Program-made: the position numbers and the translations under genes
Source: Charina bottae
Lineage: Eukaryota > Chordata > Lepidosauria > Squamata > Charinaidae
Length of the DNA: 64,000 bases
Assembly: GCA_023362775.1 (NCBI GenBank)
Contig: JALMGJ010000002.1
Location: 108,307,981 to 108,371,980 of the forward strand
Direction: 5' to 3'
In this document: piece after piece, positions 33,051 through 44,771 of the stretch
Layout: each line of letters begins with the position of its first letter
Position numbering within the stretch: the stretch's first letter is position 1
The notes under the pieces: generated by a model
What the model saw: the letters and a program-made list of their open reading frames with translations, nothing else
What the model was told of the DNA's origin: nothing
Databases searched by the model: none

Positions 33051-34550
33051 CACCAGAATAAATGGATGGATGGCACAATATGTTTTACAATATTTTAATT
33101 GGGGGGAGTCATTATCTGCTGTTTTTAATTGTGAAACGTCAGCTCTTTTCCTCTTTTTTTTTAAAGCAACAGACCAGGAAATAAATGTTTGATTAAACAA
33201 GTGTAGAATTGAGAAAGCAGAATAAATACACAGGCAAATTGGTTCCTGTGAAACCACACATTCTGTTTGAAACTAGATCCACCCAAAAAGAATAACAATA
33301 ACAAAAAAAGAGTAGTAATCCTAGAAGGTGTTTGTTTTTGGTTTGGTTTGGTTTTGGCAACCTGCTGAGTACTATGCTACACTGATAGGACATCACTTTA
33401 GCTTCACTTTAGCTTTAAGACTTCAGGGATGCCTAAATTGCTAATTCTGTAAGAGACAATCTGAATTTTTTTTTCTGAAGAAACAGCCATCTGCATGCAA
33501 AAGGTTTGTAAAACTAACAAAATAACACTGGCCAAAGTTTCAGTCACAATGGATTCAGAAAAACCTGTTCAACAACCCACTTAATATCATGACCAAAACA
33601 TCATAAAAGAGTGAAGGAGAGAGGAAGAAATTGGAAAACATCTATGGACACTATGAAAAAACAAACCTTTCTTACCTTGTCAGATTAAATACACATTCAT
33701 TAGTTCATATTTATTAAATCCAGGGCTTTTGTTGTTGTTATTTTAAAAGAGATTATAGCATGTCATCCATCAGCAAACTCATGATGATTAGAACACATAC
33801 TATATTACAAGCAATGTGCTCTCTCTCTCTCACTCTCTCACACACACACATACACACAGACCCCAACTGAAGCACTTCAGGTCAATTAATTCCCCAGTCA
33901 AATAACATAAAACTATGAAATTTAGAATAGACTTGCTGTGTCACCAGTGTGAATTGCTCAATTACGTTCAACCAATTTAAATGCCAGAACACTTCAATCT
34001 CTTCTGGTCTCACTGGGCTTTATGCAGGTAAGACAATTCTTCATCTCTTGTTGAGAAAGCAGATGTGGGCTTTAAAGACCAATTTCCCTGAGGGCTTTTT
34101 CTCATTGTTCTCTCCATCAAACATTATGAAGCTTCCATTTAGCTGTTCATTGTCAGTGCAGTTCCAACTAGGCATGAGGTAAAGTTGATTATCGTCTGTT
34201 GAAGGCATTGTCTGATGGAAGGAAGCAGGGTGTCTTGGCTCTCTTTTATGGAAAAGTGCATGAGGGATTAGGTATGGAAGGCACAGAAGCAAGGTCAATT
34301 GTTCCAGGCCCCACACATGGAGGGGGACCAACCAATGTGTAATTCAATATTTTAAATGAAGTTTTTATTATTAATCAAGGGGGAAAAATAATCAGTATAA
34401 TTCTAATGGTTATTTCAGTATTTCAACTTTTTATACTTCTGCCAATTATTGGGCTATTGATTTGAATGGAGAAAAACAATGAAGAAGAGAGAGAGAGAAA
34501 CGTAGAATGCAGTGAAAAGGAAAGGTAGGGAAGATTCAAATGATCATCCT
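33051..34550. other. Unassigned sequence
   Basis: No gene is seen. A short (CT)n(CA)n microsatellite is at about 33820-33858. Confidence 0.45.
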
Positions 34551-35488
34551 CAGAAAGACCCTAAAAACCTAACTTCTAGTAATTTAGAAATGATTTAAGA
34601 AACACTGATTCTAATATAGAAGGAACTGCTTTGCACAAAAATAAAGTTGTCAACAAGATAAGACAATAACTTGCTGGGAATCTAACTATGCCAGGGGTCA
34701 GACTCCAACAAATTATTACCTTCTCTTGAAGGCAACTTCATTTGCCAGAAGGTGGAAGAAAGAACAAAGGGAGTGCTATCGTGGACCTAATCCTCACCAA
34801 CAGATAGGAACTTGTTGAAGAAATGAAGTTGATTGGCACCTTGGAAGAAAGTGATCCTGTTATCTTGAATTTGTGATACCTAGAGGAGGAATTGAGAAAA
34901 GCCAGACCTTCATACCAGACTTCAGAAGATTTTTTTAAATGAACACTGAGGGAAGTTCTATCATTTGAAAGTCTGGAGAAAAGTATCCAAAAAAGATGGG
35001 AAATACTATGAAATGAGATACTGAAGACACAATTGCAAACAATCCACACAAGAAAGAAAAATATGAAAAATCTGAGGAGGCTACCATGGATGTATGCAAA
35101 ACTACAGGAAATGGAAGGAAGGGAACATAGTCAAAAAAATTACTGTACATGGTAGTCTCCCAAAAAATGGGAACCGTTTCAGAAAGGCCTTTGCTCAGAG
35201 AGATACAAAAACAACAACGAAAAAAAGTTTCTTTGGGTATGTTAGAAATAAAAGGAAAGCTAAAGAGGGTGTAGGTCCATTGCAAGGACAAAGTGATGGT
35301 AATAGGTGATGGTGGGAAGGCAGAACTTCTTAACTCTTAGTTTACACATTTCTTCTCTCAGAAGGGAAATGGATCCCTATTATGCCACTGGGGAAATAAG
35401 GGAAGTGCAGCTTAGGATAGAAAAGGAGAAGATGAAGTGAACCTAGCTAGTTTAAATGAATTCAAATGAACAAGAGTACATCCTACAG

Positions 35489-35758
35489 CAGGGCTTTCCG
35501 AAGTTTTTCCCGCGGTGACACACCAACCGCCGTTGGTGTCTCGCCACGGGAAAACCCGGAAGTGCCGTCCTTGCGGCAGCGCGCAAAAACCCAGAAGCGC
35601 TGCTGCCGCTTTTGGGTTTTGCGCGCTGCAGTTGGTGTGTCGCCGTGGGAAAACCCGGAAGCACTGATGATGATCAGCACTTCCGGGTTGTGTGGCAACA
35701 CACCAGACTGTGTGTGGCGACACACTTTTGTGTCGCGACACACAGTTTGAAAGCTCTG
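35489..35758. mobile_element. Short non-autonomous hAT-type element (family 2)
   Basis: Ends CAGGGCTTTCCGAAG and CAGTTTGAAAGCTCTG; 8-bp TSD TCCTACAG at 35481-35488 and 35759-35766. The interior is near to 25443-25693. Confidence 0.95.
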
Positions 35759-36189
35759 TCCTACAGTATATCCTAATGTACTGAAAGAACTAAGGAGCTG
35801 ATTGCAGGACACTCAATCTTTGAGAATTCCTGGAGGATTGATAGAGTTACTAGTTTAGTAGATCAGGGGAATGTTCTAGACACAGTATAGCTGGACTGAA
35901 CAAAGCCTTGAAAGAGTGTCTTGTGACATCCTCCTGAATAAAAAAGGAACAAATGAGTTAGATAATAACACTGTTAGATGGACTCACAGTTGTCTGAATG
36001 TTCACATCCAAAAAGTGCTCATTAATGGCTCTACTTCAGCTTGGAGAGAAATATTGAGTGGAATGTTACAGGGTTCTGTCCTGGGCCCTATGCTACATTA
36101 TCAATGATTTAGATCAGGGGTCGGCAAACTTTTTTTGCCGGGAGTCATTTTGACATGCTCGTGCACATTTTGAAGTGCTCGAGAGCCAG

Positions 36190-36350
36190 GGGGCGAGGTT
36201 TGCGGGCGGGGGCCAATCACATGGAAGGGGGCGTGGTTTGCGGGCGGGAGCCAATCGCATGGAAGGGGGCGGGTTTTGCGGGCAGGAGCCAATCGTGTGG
36301 AAGGGGGCGGGGTTTGCGGGCGGGAGCCAATCGCGTGGAAGGGGGCGGGG
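36190..36350 (+). promoter_or_regulatory. 38-bp GC-box/CCAAT tandem array, second copy
   Basis: CCAAT cores at 36213, 36251, 36289 and 36327, again exactly 38 bp apart, each with a GC-box-like GGGGCGGGG variant. An extra single unit lies near 37730-37770 by the right end. Promoter function is inferred from motif content only. Confidence 0.65.
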
Positions 36351-36889
36351 GGCTCATGGAGGGAGGGGGTGTAGCCAGCAGCTCTGCGAACCCGGCCCGG
36401 CCGCCCCACCGGCAGTGGCGGAGAAACAGCTGCCACCCTCCGCTCCCCAGAATATCGTGGGGCAAAGGGAAACCTGCCCGGAGGGGTCATCAGGAGCACA
36501 GGATCCGGCCCCAGCCCAGCCCGGCCCACAGCTTCGGCGCCCTCCACTCGCCATCGCGAAAGTCCCAGGCGACTGCGGCCCGGGGATCCTGCCGCAGATG
36601 GGAAACCCAGCCTGCTCTCCCCACCCGCTTCCCACGCTCTCCGCTCCCCAGAATATTGTGGGGTATTCTGGGGAGCGGAGAGCATGGGAAGCAGGTGGGG
36701 AGAGCAGGCTGGGTTTCCCATCTGCGGCAGGATCCCTGGGCCGCACATCATCCGCCACCGCCACGGCCAAGAAGGCGAGAAGGGGAAAGGCCTTCGCCAG
36801 CGCCTGACGTCAAGGGCGGCGTGCGGTGCGGCACCCTCCCGCCCCATCAATCCCCTCACCCCGCCGTTCGGCGTAACAGGCTCTTCACC

Positions 36890-37700
36890 CTGCGCCGCCC
36901 TGCCGCTCGCGTCCCGGGACGCAGCGCTGTCGGAGGCGGTGCAGGAGCGGCTGCAGGGGCAATGTGTGTGCGTGAGAGTCAGCTCCGGGGGTTGCGGGGA
37001 GGGGGAGGCTGTGTTTCCCCCCCTTTGGGTTGCATGTGGGCCTGATCAAAGCCAAAACGCTTTTTTTTTTTAAAACGCGGCCTAGGACGTGGCGCTGTCG
37101 GAGGCGGCGCAGGAGCGGCTGCAGGGGCTGCTGCGGCTGGAGATGGCGCTGCTCCGCAGCATCCAGGTGCTGGGCGAGGGCGCGGGCCCGGGATGCGAGT
37201 GGCAGGGCGGCGCAGGGCGGCGCAGGGCGGCGCAGGGCGGCGGCGGCGGGGGGACAGAGCCGGCGGAGGTTTGCCGGGTGGCAGGACGGGGTGGGTGGCG
37301 CTGCTGGTGGAGCTGGAGGGAGCGGAGGGACCAGGCGTTCACGTGGGCGCAGCGCGTGCTCTGCAACCCGCCTTGGAGAAGCCGCCGCGGGAGGCCCTCC
37401 GGGTGCACCCTCCCACCCCATCAATCCCCCCACCCCACCGTTCGGCGTCCTCTCCCCCCGCTAACCCGAGCCCTGTGGTGGCCGGGGGAGCCGAGCGAGG
37501 CTCGGACCGGAGGCGGCCAAGGGGAGAGCAGGCGGCTCTTCGCCCTGCGCCGCCCTGCTCCTCACGTCCCGGGCCCGCGCCCTCGCCCAGCACCTGGATG
37601 CCGCGAAGCAGCGCCATCTCCAGCCGCAGCAGCCCCTGCAGCCGCTCCTGCGCCGCCTCCAACAGCGCCGCGTCCCGGGCCAGCAGTGCCTCCCTGCCGC
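36890..37700. pseudogene. Possible captured coding fragment, in direct and inverted copies
   Basis: The peptide EAAQERLQGLLRLEMALLR is encoded on the plus strand near 37095-37155 and again on the minus strand near 37600-37660. A shorter version (SEAVQERLQG) is on the plus strand at about 36925-36955. It looks like an amphipathic helix. The inverted arms are about 115 bp. It may be a host exon piece picked up by the transposon, but the source gene is not recognised and GC-rich composition could mislead. Confidence 0.4.
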
Positions 37701-38028
37701 GCTGGGCCTTCCTCAGTGCGAGAGCCAGGGGGCGGGGTTTGCGGGCGGGGACCAATCGCGTGGAAGGGGCGGGGGTGAGTGCAGCTGCGGAAGAGCCACA
37801 CTCAAGGGGCCAAAGAGCCTCATCTGGCTCGCGAGCCGCCATTTCTGACCCTTGATTTAGATGAAGGAGTTGAGGGGACATTTATGAAATCTGTATATGA
37901 TACAAAGTTGAGAGAGGTGGCTATTACTTCAGATGAAAGAGAAAATATTGAAAAGATCTAGACAGGCTTCAGCAGTGGTTTAAAATGAATAGGATAGACT
38001 TTAACAGAGAAAAATGTAAGTTCTGCAT

Positions 38029-38236
38029 TCTGTGGCTTGAATCATGTCAACTGGATTTCTATTTTTTCAGTAGAAACGTTTCACTCCTTATCCAAGGAGC
38101 TTCTTCAGTCTTCACTCAGACTGAAGAAGCTCCTTGGATAAGGAGTGAAACATTTCTACTGAAAAAATAGAAATCCAGTTGACATGATTCAAGCCACAGA
38201 CTGTTCCACCTGGATGACTGAGAACCTTCATCGACA
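38029..38236. mobile_element. Penelope-derived fold-back element, 208 bp
   Basis: TSD TAAGTTCTGCAT at 38017-38028 and 38237-38248. It is an inverted repeat of the Penelope terminal sequence with the centre near 38110. Outward ends carry CTTGAATCATGTCAACTGG, and the hammerhead-like strand CTGAAGAAGCTCCTTGGATAAGGAG lies near the centre. No coding sequence remains. Confidence 0.92.
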
Positions 38237-38984
38237 TAAGTTCTGCATCTAGTTAGGGTGGGGAGACCTGGCTTGGCAACAGTACATCTGAAAGGAATCT
38301 GAGTATTCTTGTCGACCACAAGTTAAACTTGAGCCAGCAGTGTGATGCATCTGCTAAAATGGAAAATTCTCTCTTGGGGTGGATTAACAATAACATAGAG
38401 TCCAGTTGTTACATGAAGTATACTGCCCTGGTCGGTCCTGTTTGGAATACTGGGTCTAGTTCTGTTCACAATAGTTCAAAAAGGACAGTGACAGATAGGA
38501 GAAACTTCAGAGAATAGGTATTAAGATTGTGAAGTGTCTGGAAAATAAACCCTGGATGGAATGTTAAAGGATTTGGGTATATTTAGCCTACAGAAAAGAT
38601 GACTGAGAGGAGATATGAAAGGAGTCTTCCAATAACACAGAAGAGGGAGTGGACTTATTTTCTGTTGTTCCAGAGGGCAGGATCACAATCAATGGGTTAA
38701 AATTACAAGGAAGGAGGTTCAGGCTGGACATCAGGAGCAACTTCCTGACTATGCAAGCTGTCAACCAATGGAACAGATTGGCATGTGAGATGTTGAATTT
38801 TCTTTCATTAGAGATCCGCAAACAAAGGCTATGTGACCATCTGTCAGAAATGCTGTAGCAGATTCAGTACTGAGAAAGGGCATAGATGACCTCAAAAATC
38901 CCTTCCAACTCCAATTGTATGATCTTTCCATTTGTGAGAATTTCCTAATTTTCATTCAGTGATGGTTTCATAAGAAGAATATTT

Positions 38985-39260
38985 CCCTTTTCCATACTGT
39001 TGAGTTTGCTCAGGAGACTTTGATCAGGTACTTTGACAAAAGCCTTTTGAAAATCCAATAATAGACCTTGTCTAGATGCCTAAGGATGTTCTCAAAAAAA
39101 TGAAGGTTAATCAGACAAAATTTAGCCTTGATGATGTTGTATCTTCAGCAAGTTGTTTATTTTTAATAATACTATTCACCTCAGACAGATGTTAAACTGT
39201 AATTTCCTGATTGCCCCCTTGATACCTTTTCTTTTTTTAACAGAATTACATCTGTCATAT
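38985..39260 (-). pseudogene. CR1/L3-like LINE relic, antisense
   Basis: The minus strand reads like a CR1 RT segment (FQKAFVKVPDQ). Short and full of stops. Confidence 0.55.
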
Positions 39261-39744
39261 TCTAGTGCTTAGGGATGAATGGCAAGTTTAGGTAGTAGAT
39301 GTTAAATGATTAGTAAATTCATATTTGAGCCTTTAAACAAGCTTCAAGTATATGCTATCTATGATGAATTGTTTATTTTGAATTTTTCAGTGAGGTATAT
39401 AAGTTCATTTGTTTTTCATCACTCGTTACCTCTGTCCTCCATATTGTCCCCTGAAAACTCCAAACTAGGCAGGACACTTGTCCTACATTCTCAGTAGTGA
39501 AATGAATGCAAGAAATTCATTGAGATTCTCTATACTTTGTCCTCCTTTAATATGCTTTTATCCAGTGGTCCAGCTCCATCTCAATTAGCTGCTTTGGATA
39601 ACTGTTATTGTTGGTCTTCATGTTCTTCATTATGCACCATTCAAATCTACCATACACCTGAAAGTTCCTGCAACTTTAAAATCAAATTAAGAGTGTTAAA
39701 ATGTGAAGAATACGGTACTGAAATTGAGTGTCATTTATTACATG
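39261..39744. other. Unassigned sequence
   Basis: Nothing recognised. Confidence 0.4.
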
Positions 39745-40500
39745 GATGGAAATTTATTTATTTATTTATTGAATTTCTATAACCGCCCATCTCCCCCTCA
39801 AGGAGAGACTCTGGGCGGTTCACAGCATAATATCAATAAAATACAGTAAGAACAATAATAAAAATATAAATACAATAAAAATACAATAAAATCCAAGTGG
39901 TAGGTAGTTCTTACAGTGAAGTTAAATATATTTAAAATATTTTAGATATTTAAGGCGGCTCTAGGAAATCAGCCATCCCCAGGCTTGACCACTTTCCTTT
40001 TTGCCCCAGGCGAGATCACAGAGCCAGGTTTTTAATTTTTTCCTGAAATCCAGGAGTGAGGGGGCCTGTCTTATCCCTGGTGGGAGGATGTTCCATAGGG
40101 CAGGTGCTGCTGCAGAGAAGGCTCGCCTCCGACCCCACTAGATGAAACTCTTTCATAGAAGGGGTCCGCAGCATGCCCTCTCTGCAAGATCAGGTGGGAC
40201 GGGATGATGTAATGGGGATGAGGCGGTCCCTCGGATAACCTGGTCCCGTGCCATGTAGGGCTTTAAAGGTGATAACCAACACCTTGAATTGGACCCGGAA
40301 GCAAACTGGTACCCAATGCAGCTCATGGAGCAGAGGTGTTATGTGTGACGATCTTGGTGCACCTAAAACTGCCCGTGCAGCCGCGTTCTGCACCAGCTGT
40401 AGCCTCCGGATATTCTTCAAGGGTAGCCCCATGTAGACTGCGTTACAGTAGTCTATGTGGGAGACAACCAGGGTATGAGTGATCGTTCGATACTTTCCAC
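39745..40500 (-). pseudogene. L2-like LINE 3' part
   Basis: At the left is the 3' end (TTTATTTATTTATTG, then CCGCCCATCTCC on plus). At the right, 40190-40432 encodes the ORF2 C-terminus on the minus strand: MGLPLKNIRRLQLVQNAAAR, HITPLLHELHWVPVCFRVQF, FKALHGTGPGY. The order and motifs match L2. It is truncated 5' at about 40500 and contains deletions. Confidence 0.82.
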
Positions 40501-40539
40501 TAAATAGCCTTTTTTAGTACATAAAGATAATATTAAACC

Positions 40540-40581
40540 AGTGTGTGTGTGTGTGTGGTGTGTGTGTGTGTGTGTGTGTGT
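40540..40581. repeat. (GT)n microsatellite
   Basis: About 20 GT units with one GG interruption. Confidence 0.95.
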
Positions 40582-40738
40582 TGAGGGCCATTTTTATTTG
40601 GGAGGAATTTGCAGAAAGACTTATGTGAAGTGTAGGTGAGGTTTAAGCAAGCAATGCTCAGGGCTAGAATCAAAAATGGTGGTGGAAAACCCATTGTTTC
40701 TCCCTGTAAAAACCTTTTTATTCCTTTTCATACTTCAT

Positions 40739-40771
40739 ATATTAATTAATTAATTAATTAATTAATTAATG
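40739..40771. repeat. (TTAA)n microsatellite
   Basis: About eight ATTA units. Confidence 0.93.
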
Positions 40772-41027
40772 GTTATGTTCCATCAAGTTGTGGTCAACCA
40801 GGTTAAGGATGGATAGATATATAGACAGATAGATGATAGATTAATTATATTCCTCTCTCCTATCTTTCACAGTGTAATCAGTTTCATTGGACAGATTGCC
40901 AAACAGTTGAACTGTTTCCTTGCAGACTCTTTTGGAAATTATGAGACCCTAGGCATGCAAATTTCCCACCCCTGTATTTAGAAAAAATACTACTGAATAC
41001 AGCTTACTGCCTTCCATTACTCTAAAT

Positions 41028-41469
41028 CAGAGCTTTCCAAACTGTGTGTCGGGACACGTTAGTGTGTCGGCTGCAGTGTCTGGGTGTGTCGCGGCTGCTG
41101 CTGCTTCCAAGCCCTGCCAGGATTCCGCGCAGGTCCTAGTGCCTGCCTTGTGCCTTGCTGCCTCCAAACCTGCCCTGCCAGGATTCCACGCAGGTCCTAG
41201 TGCCTGCCTTGTGCCTTGCTGCCGCCAAACCTGCCCTGCCAGGATTCCACGCAGGTCCTAGTGCCTGCCTTGTGCCTTGCTGCCTCCAAACCTGCCCTGC
41301 TAGGATTCCACACAGGTCCTAGTGCCTGCCTTGTGCCTTGCTGCCTCCAAACCTGCTGTGATTCTGCACAGGTCCTAGTGCCTGCCTTGTGCCCTGCTGT
41401 AAGAGTGTGTCGCGAAATGATGCATGTCTAAAAAGTGTGTCACCAACATGAAAAGTTTGGAAAGCTCTG
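41028..41469. mobile_element. Non-autonomous hAT-type element with 60-bp tandem repeats (family 2)
   Basis: Ends CAGAGCTTTCCAAACTG and GTTTGGAAAGCTCTG; 8-bp TSD CTCTAAAT at 41020-41027 and 41470-41477. The interior has about five tandem units of roughly 60 bp built on TGCCTTGTGCCTTGCTGCC and CAGGTCCTAGTGCC. They give a periodic open frame on plus that is not a gene. Confidence 0.94.
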
Positions 41470-41708
41470 CTCTAAATAAAGTCATTATCCCATGGGCTTT
41501 TTTTCCTCTTTCTCTACTGCCAGATCAAAGGAAAATGCTGACCCCATTGTAAAACTGAACATTCCAAACATGGGCTCATAATGGTTTTCATTATGCCCAT
41601 GATAGTATTGTTAAAAGTATAGTTTGTGTAGCTACATTGCAATTATTTTCAGTACGTGAAGATTCAGAATTCTTATTTTGACTGTGTGTTCCAACCAATG
41701 CCTATTTA

Positions 41709-41882
<174 letters not shown>

Positions 41883-42600
41883 GCTATAGTTGGTGACACT
41901 GGATATTTTTTTTAAGTCCTTGTGATTCTAAACATCTAGATTTACAAGTATTGACTAAAATCCATGTGTGGTGATATTCATTTCAGAACGTTAATCCAAG
42001 ATTGGGTTTCATTTGTAATGTATTCTGCCAATTACTGTATTATTGCTCTATGATATCTTTCTATGCATAATTATAGTATTCCAATTATTCCCACTCAGTA
42101 AAATTAATGGTGTAACCAGTCTGCTCACATTAGTGGAATGGGTTTACTTATTAAGAAATATTAGCCTTGCAACTTCACATTAAAACATCTCAAAAGTGTG
42201 CAAGCTACATGAAAATAATTTTACTAGTTTAAAACTATTTGAAGAGCAGTCTGACAAGGCTTATGTAATTTCAGAATCAGCATGTGGCTTCTGAAACAGG
42301 TGACTATAAAAGTAGATAAAACTATTTTTCGGAGAACCATTCTACCTTAAGATTGATTCATATACACTTACCACTTAAACGTCGACAGACAGAGGATAAA
42401 ATAAGACATCACTTATATAATATGCACATTTACTCATTTAAGGTCAGAGATACCAATTGAGAAATGAGTTGAGTAGTCTGCTTAATCTGCTTTGAGGGCT
42501 GGACCCAGAGTCATCCTTGATTTTATTTGATTTTGGATCACTTGATTTTATCTGACTTAGTTTTCAGAACTGAAATATGATTCTCACCAGTGATTTATAA
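41883..42600. other. Unassigned AT-rich sequence
   Basis: Nothing recognised. Confidence 0.4.
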
Positions 42601-42621
42601 GCCATGGTCTAACAGGTACTG

Positions 42622-42745
42622 GTGGTCCAGGGGAGCCACTGGTGGCCACTGTGCCTTTGTGTATGTATGTGTCTGCGTGTATGTACGTATGTGTGTACAC
42701 ACACACACATACACTCAAATTTCATAGGAATGGTGGCCACTGTGC

Positions 42746-42780
<35 letters not shown>

Positions 42781-42825
42781 TGTATGTGTTTGTACACACG
42801 TACACATTCAAATTTCACAGGACTA
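42622..42825. repeat. Imperfect tandem duplication of about 100 bp with TG/CA and CT runs
   Basis: GGTGGCCACTGTGCCT followed by TG/CA repeats and TCAAATTTCA occurs twice (42642 and 42733 onward). Open frames here are low-complexity. Confidence 0.85.
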
Positions 42826-43160
42826 AAAACACCCACATTTTTGTAACCATCATTGTTGACCAAATATCAACATATTTTGAGAGTTTATGGTCTCATGAGG
42901 TTACAGCCATTAAAACAAACATGAAGATCTTGGCATCATTCTCTGCAGAAATTCATATGCTCAGGAAGCTTGAAAGAAAATGTTTCAGTTGTGAATAGTT
43001 TAATTTCTTACTTGTCCTAATTAAGTTAAAATAAAGCCCCTATGAAACATTTTTTTTTTGAGGGGGAGTTAATATTATGTCAGTTCCATGGTTAAAAGAA
43101 AGATAAACTCCAGCTTTTGCCTCATAATGAACCTAGAAGGAAGGTAGTATCTTTCATAAC

Positions 43161-43450
43161 TAGGCTGACCATACGTCCCGTTTCGAACGGGACAGTCCCG
43201 TTTTTCAAACAATTCTTGACCGTCCCGTCTTTTTAAGAAAAAAAGCCAAATAGTCCCGTTTTAGAAAGTTGCTTTGCATGCGCGCACGTGCATGCCCCGC
43301 CCTCCACACGTGCACGCATGTGCCCCCACATGCCCGCACGTGCATGCCCCTGCCCCCCCATGCCCCTGCCCCCCTACATGTGTGTGCATGCCCCCCCACG
43401 CACCCCCCACGCACACCCATTTTTGCCTCAAGGAAATATGGTCAGCCTAT
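43161..43450. mobile_element. MITE-like element with TAGGCTGACCATA inverted ends
   Basis: Left TAGGCTGACCATA and right TATGGTCAGCCTA are perfect inverted repeats of 13 bp. The first 100 bp repeat GTCCCGT in both orientations, and the rest is a GCATGC/CCCCCA-rich low-complexity stretch. A TA at each border could be a TSD or part of the ends, so the superfamily is open. Confidence 0.75.
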
Positions 43451-43901
43451 TCATATTATATCTTATTCTGCCTGCCAAGAAGAGAACCATCTCAAGTGTT
43501 AGAATACACTGTAGCCAATGCTCTATTGACCTTACTGTAGAATTCACTGGGACTGACAACATCACCGAGCCACTTTTTGTTGAATTTCATGGTTCCTTAT
43601 TGGAAAAGCATTCAGCTCAATTAATGTTATGAGTCTAGTGAATTCTTTTGAGGAATAGCATTATCTACTAGTGTGGACTCTATCAGAAAAAGGACAACAG
43701 TAATGCACAGGCAAGCATCCATTATTTCAGCTTCCAAATGTACAAAACAGCACACTTTTGGAAAAGATGCATTAAAAATTATTTTGTGGATAACTGAATA
43801 GGGGTAAATGCTAGATTTTAGGGAAAGCTGCAATACAACATGTTTGGGGAAATTGGTTATCATACTGCAGATAGCGTTGCAGTTGTTTTCTTTTTAACTA
43901 T

Positions 43902-44050
43902 AGGTAGTCCTCAACTTATGACCACAATTGGGACTGGAATTTCTGTCACTAAGTGATGTGGTTGTAAAAGACATCATGTGACCGCATTGCTCAGCGATGA
44001 CAATCCCAGCACTTCCCGTTGCCATTGTTAAGTGAATTTTACTGGTTGTT
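43902..44050. repeat. Dispersed squamate-type repeat, probable DNA-transposon end
   Basis: Reads GTAGTCCTCAACTTATGACC, then CACTAAGTGATG and CATGTGACCGCATTGCTCAG. I recall this as a common dispersed repeat of lizard genomes. No matching inverted end is seen downstream, so the class is unsure. Confidence 0.5.
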
Positions 44051-44640
44051 AGCCGAGGACCCACCCCTTGTGTGTGGCTCTGGGGCTGCTTGCCATGCTG
44101 CAGTTCAGGGGCTTCTGGGAATGCTGTGGGTCTGGGGCTGCAAGAAGACCCTGAGCCACAGTGCAGTGTGAAGCTGCAGCTGTAGCTGCTCCTGGAAGCC
44201 ACAGCCACAGCCACTCCAGCCCAGCCCAGCCCAGCCCAGCCCAGTCCCAGCCACCCTTGCCACCCTGCCCTCCAAGGCCCCTGCTGCCCTGTGCTCTGCC
44301 ACCCCAGCTGACCTTCACCGTCTTCTTGTTCCCGCTGTTGATGAAGCATGCCCGGCCTGGCCCTTCATGCCAAGTAGCCCCTTTGCGCCCCACTGCTGGG
44401 CAGGGCTAGGCTGGGGCTGGGCTTCCTGTTGCACCTCAGCTCTGGGGCTACTTCTTGTTCTTGCTTGCTTCTCTTCTTGCAGCGCCCCGAGCTGGGGCTG
44501 GGCTTCTTGGCATGCCGCAAGAAGCAGAAGCAAGAAGCAAGAAGCAGCCACAGGGCTAGGAAACCTAGGCCCAGCCTGGGGCACCACAACAAGCAGAAGC
44601 AAGAAGGAACCCCAGAGCTGTGATACATAGACACATAATC
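44051..44640. repeat. GC-rich low-complexity sequence with (CCCAG)n
   Basis: Repeats of CAGCCCAGCCC at 44218-44243 and scattered AAGAAGCAGAAGCAAGAAG and GGGGCTGGGCTTC motifs. The overlapping open frames on both strands reflect composition. Confidence 0.6.
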
Positions 44641-44771
44641 CACATTTACACACCATTCAAAAGAGACAATAAGAAAGCTAATAAGGAAACAAAAAGACCA
44701 GAACACATCCTTTCAGGCAGACTACACCCAGATAAGCAGGGATTAAAACCAGACAAACTAACAAGCAGAAA

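Larger units (their letters stand above)
36115..37854. mobile_element. Non-autonomous hAT-type DNA transposon, copy 2 (family 1)
   Basis: Left end CAGGGGTCGGCAAACTTTTT, right end CCATTTCTGACCCTTG; 8-bp TSD ATTTAGAT at 36107-36114 and 37855-37862. Shared with copy 1 are the ends, the 38-bp GC-box/CCAAT array (36190-36350) and AAGAGCCACACTCAAGGGGC near the right end. The middle is different and GC-rich, with an imperfect palindrome around 36590-36730 and a coding-like fragment present in both orientations. No transposase is visible. Confidence 0.94.
34560..38932 (+). pseudogene. CR1/L3-like LINE relic split by three insertions
   Basis: Decayed ORF2 runs through four segments: 34560-35488 (endonuclease-side text such as ILTNR and GTLEESD), 35767-36106 (RT: VDQGNVLD, LQGSVLGPML, then IND-L), 37863-38016 (YDTKLREV) and 38249-38932 (thumb and 3' UTR ending CCTTCCAACTCCAATTGTATGAT, the CR1 3' signature). 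Stops are frequent. Insertions at 35489, 36115 and 38029 each have clean TSDs, so the relic is older than all three. Confidence 0.8.

Noticed and set aside
36101..37881. Long Pro/Ala/Arg-rich open frames up to 296 codons
   Set aside because: Same cause in the second family-1 element. Only the helix repeated in both orientations was kept, as a tentative captured fragment.
43205..43632. Cys/His/Pro-rich open frames resembling metal-binding peptides
   Set aside because: Low-complexity GCATGC/CCCC repeats within a MITE-like element.
43894..44706. Overlapping 80-150 codon open frames
   Set aside because: Driven by (CCCAG)n and GC-rich low complexity; frames exist on both strands with no conserved motif.
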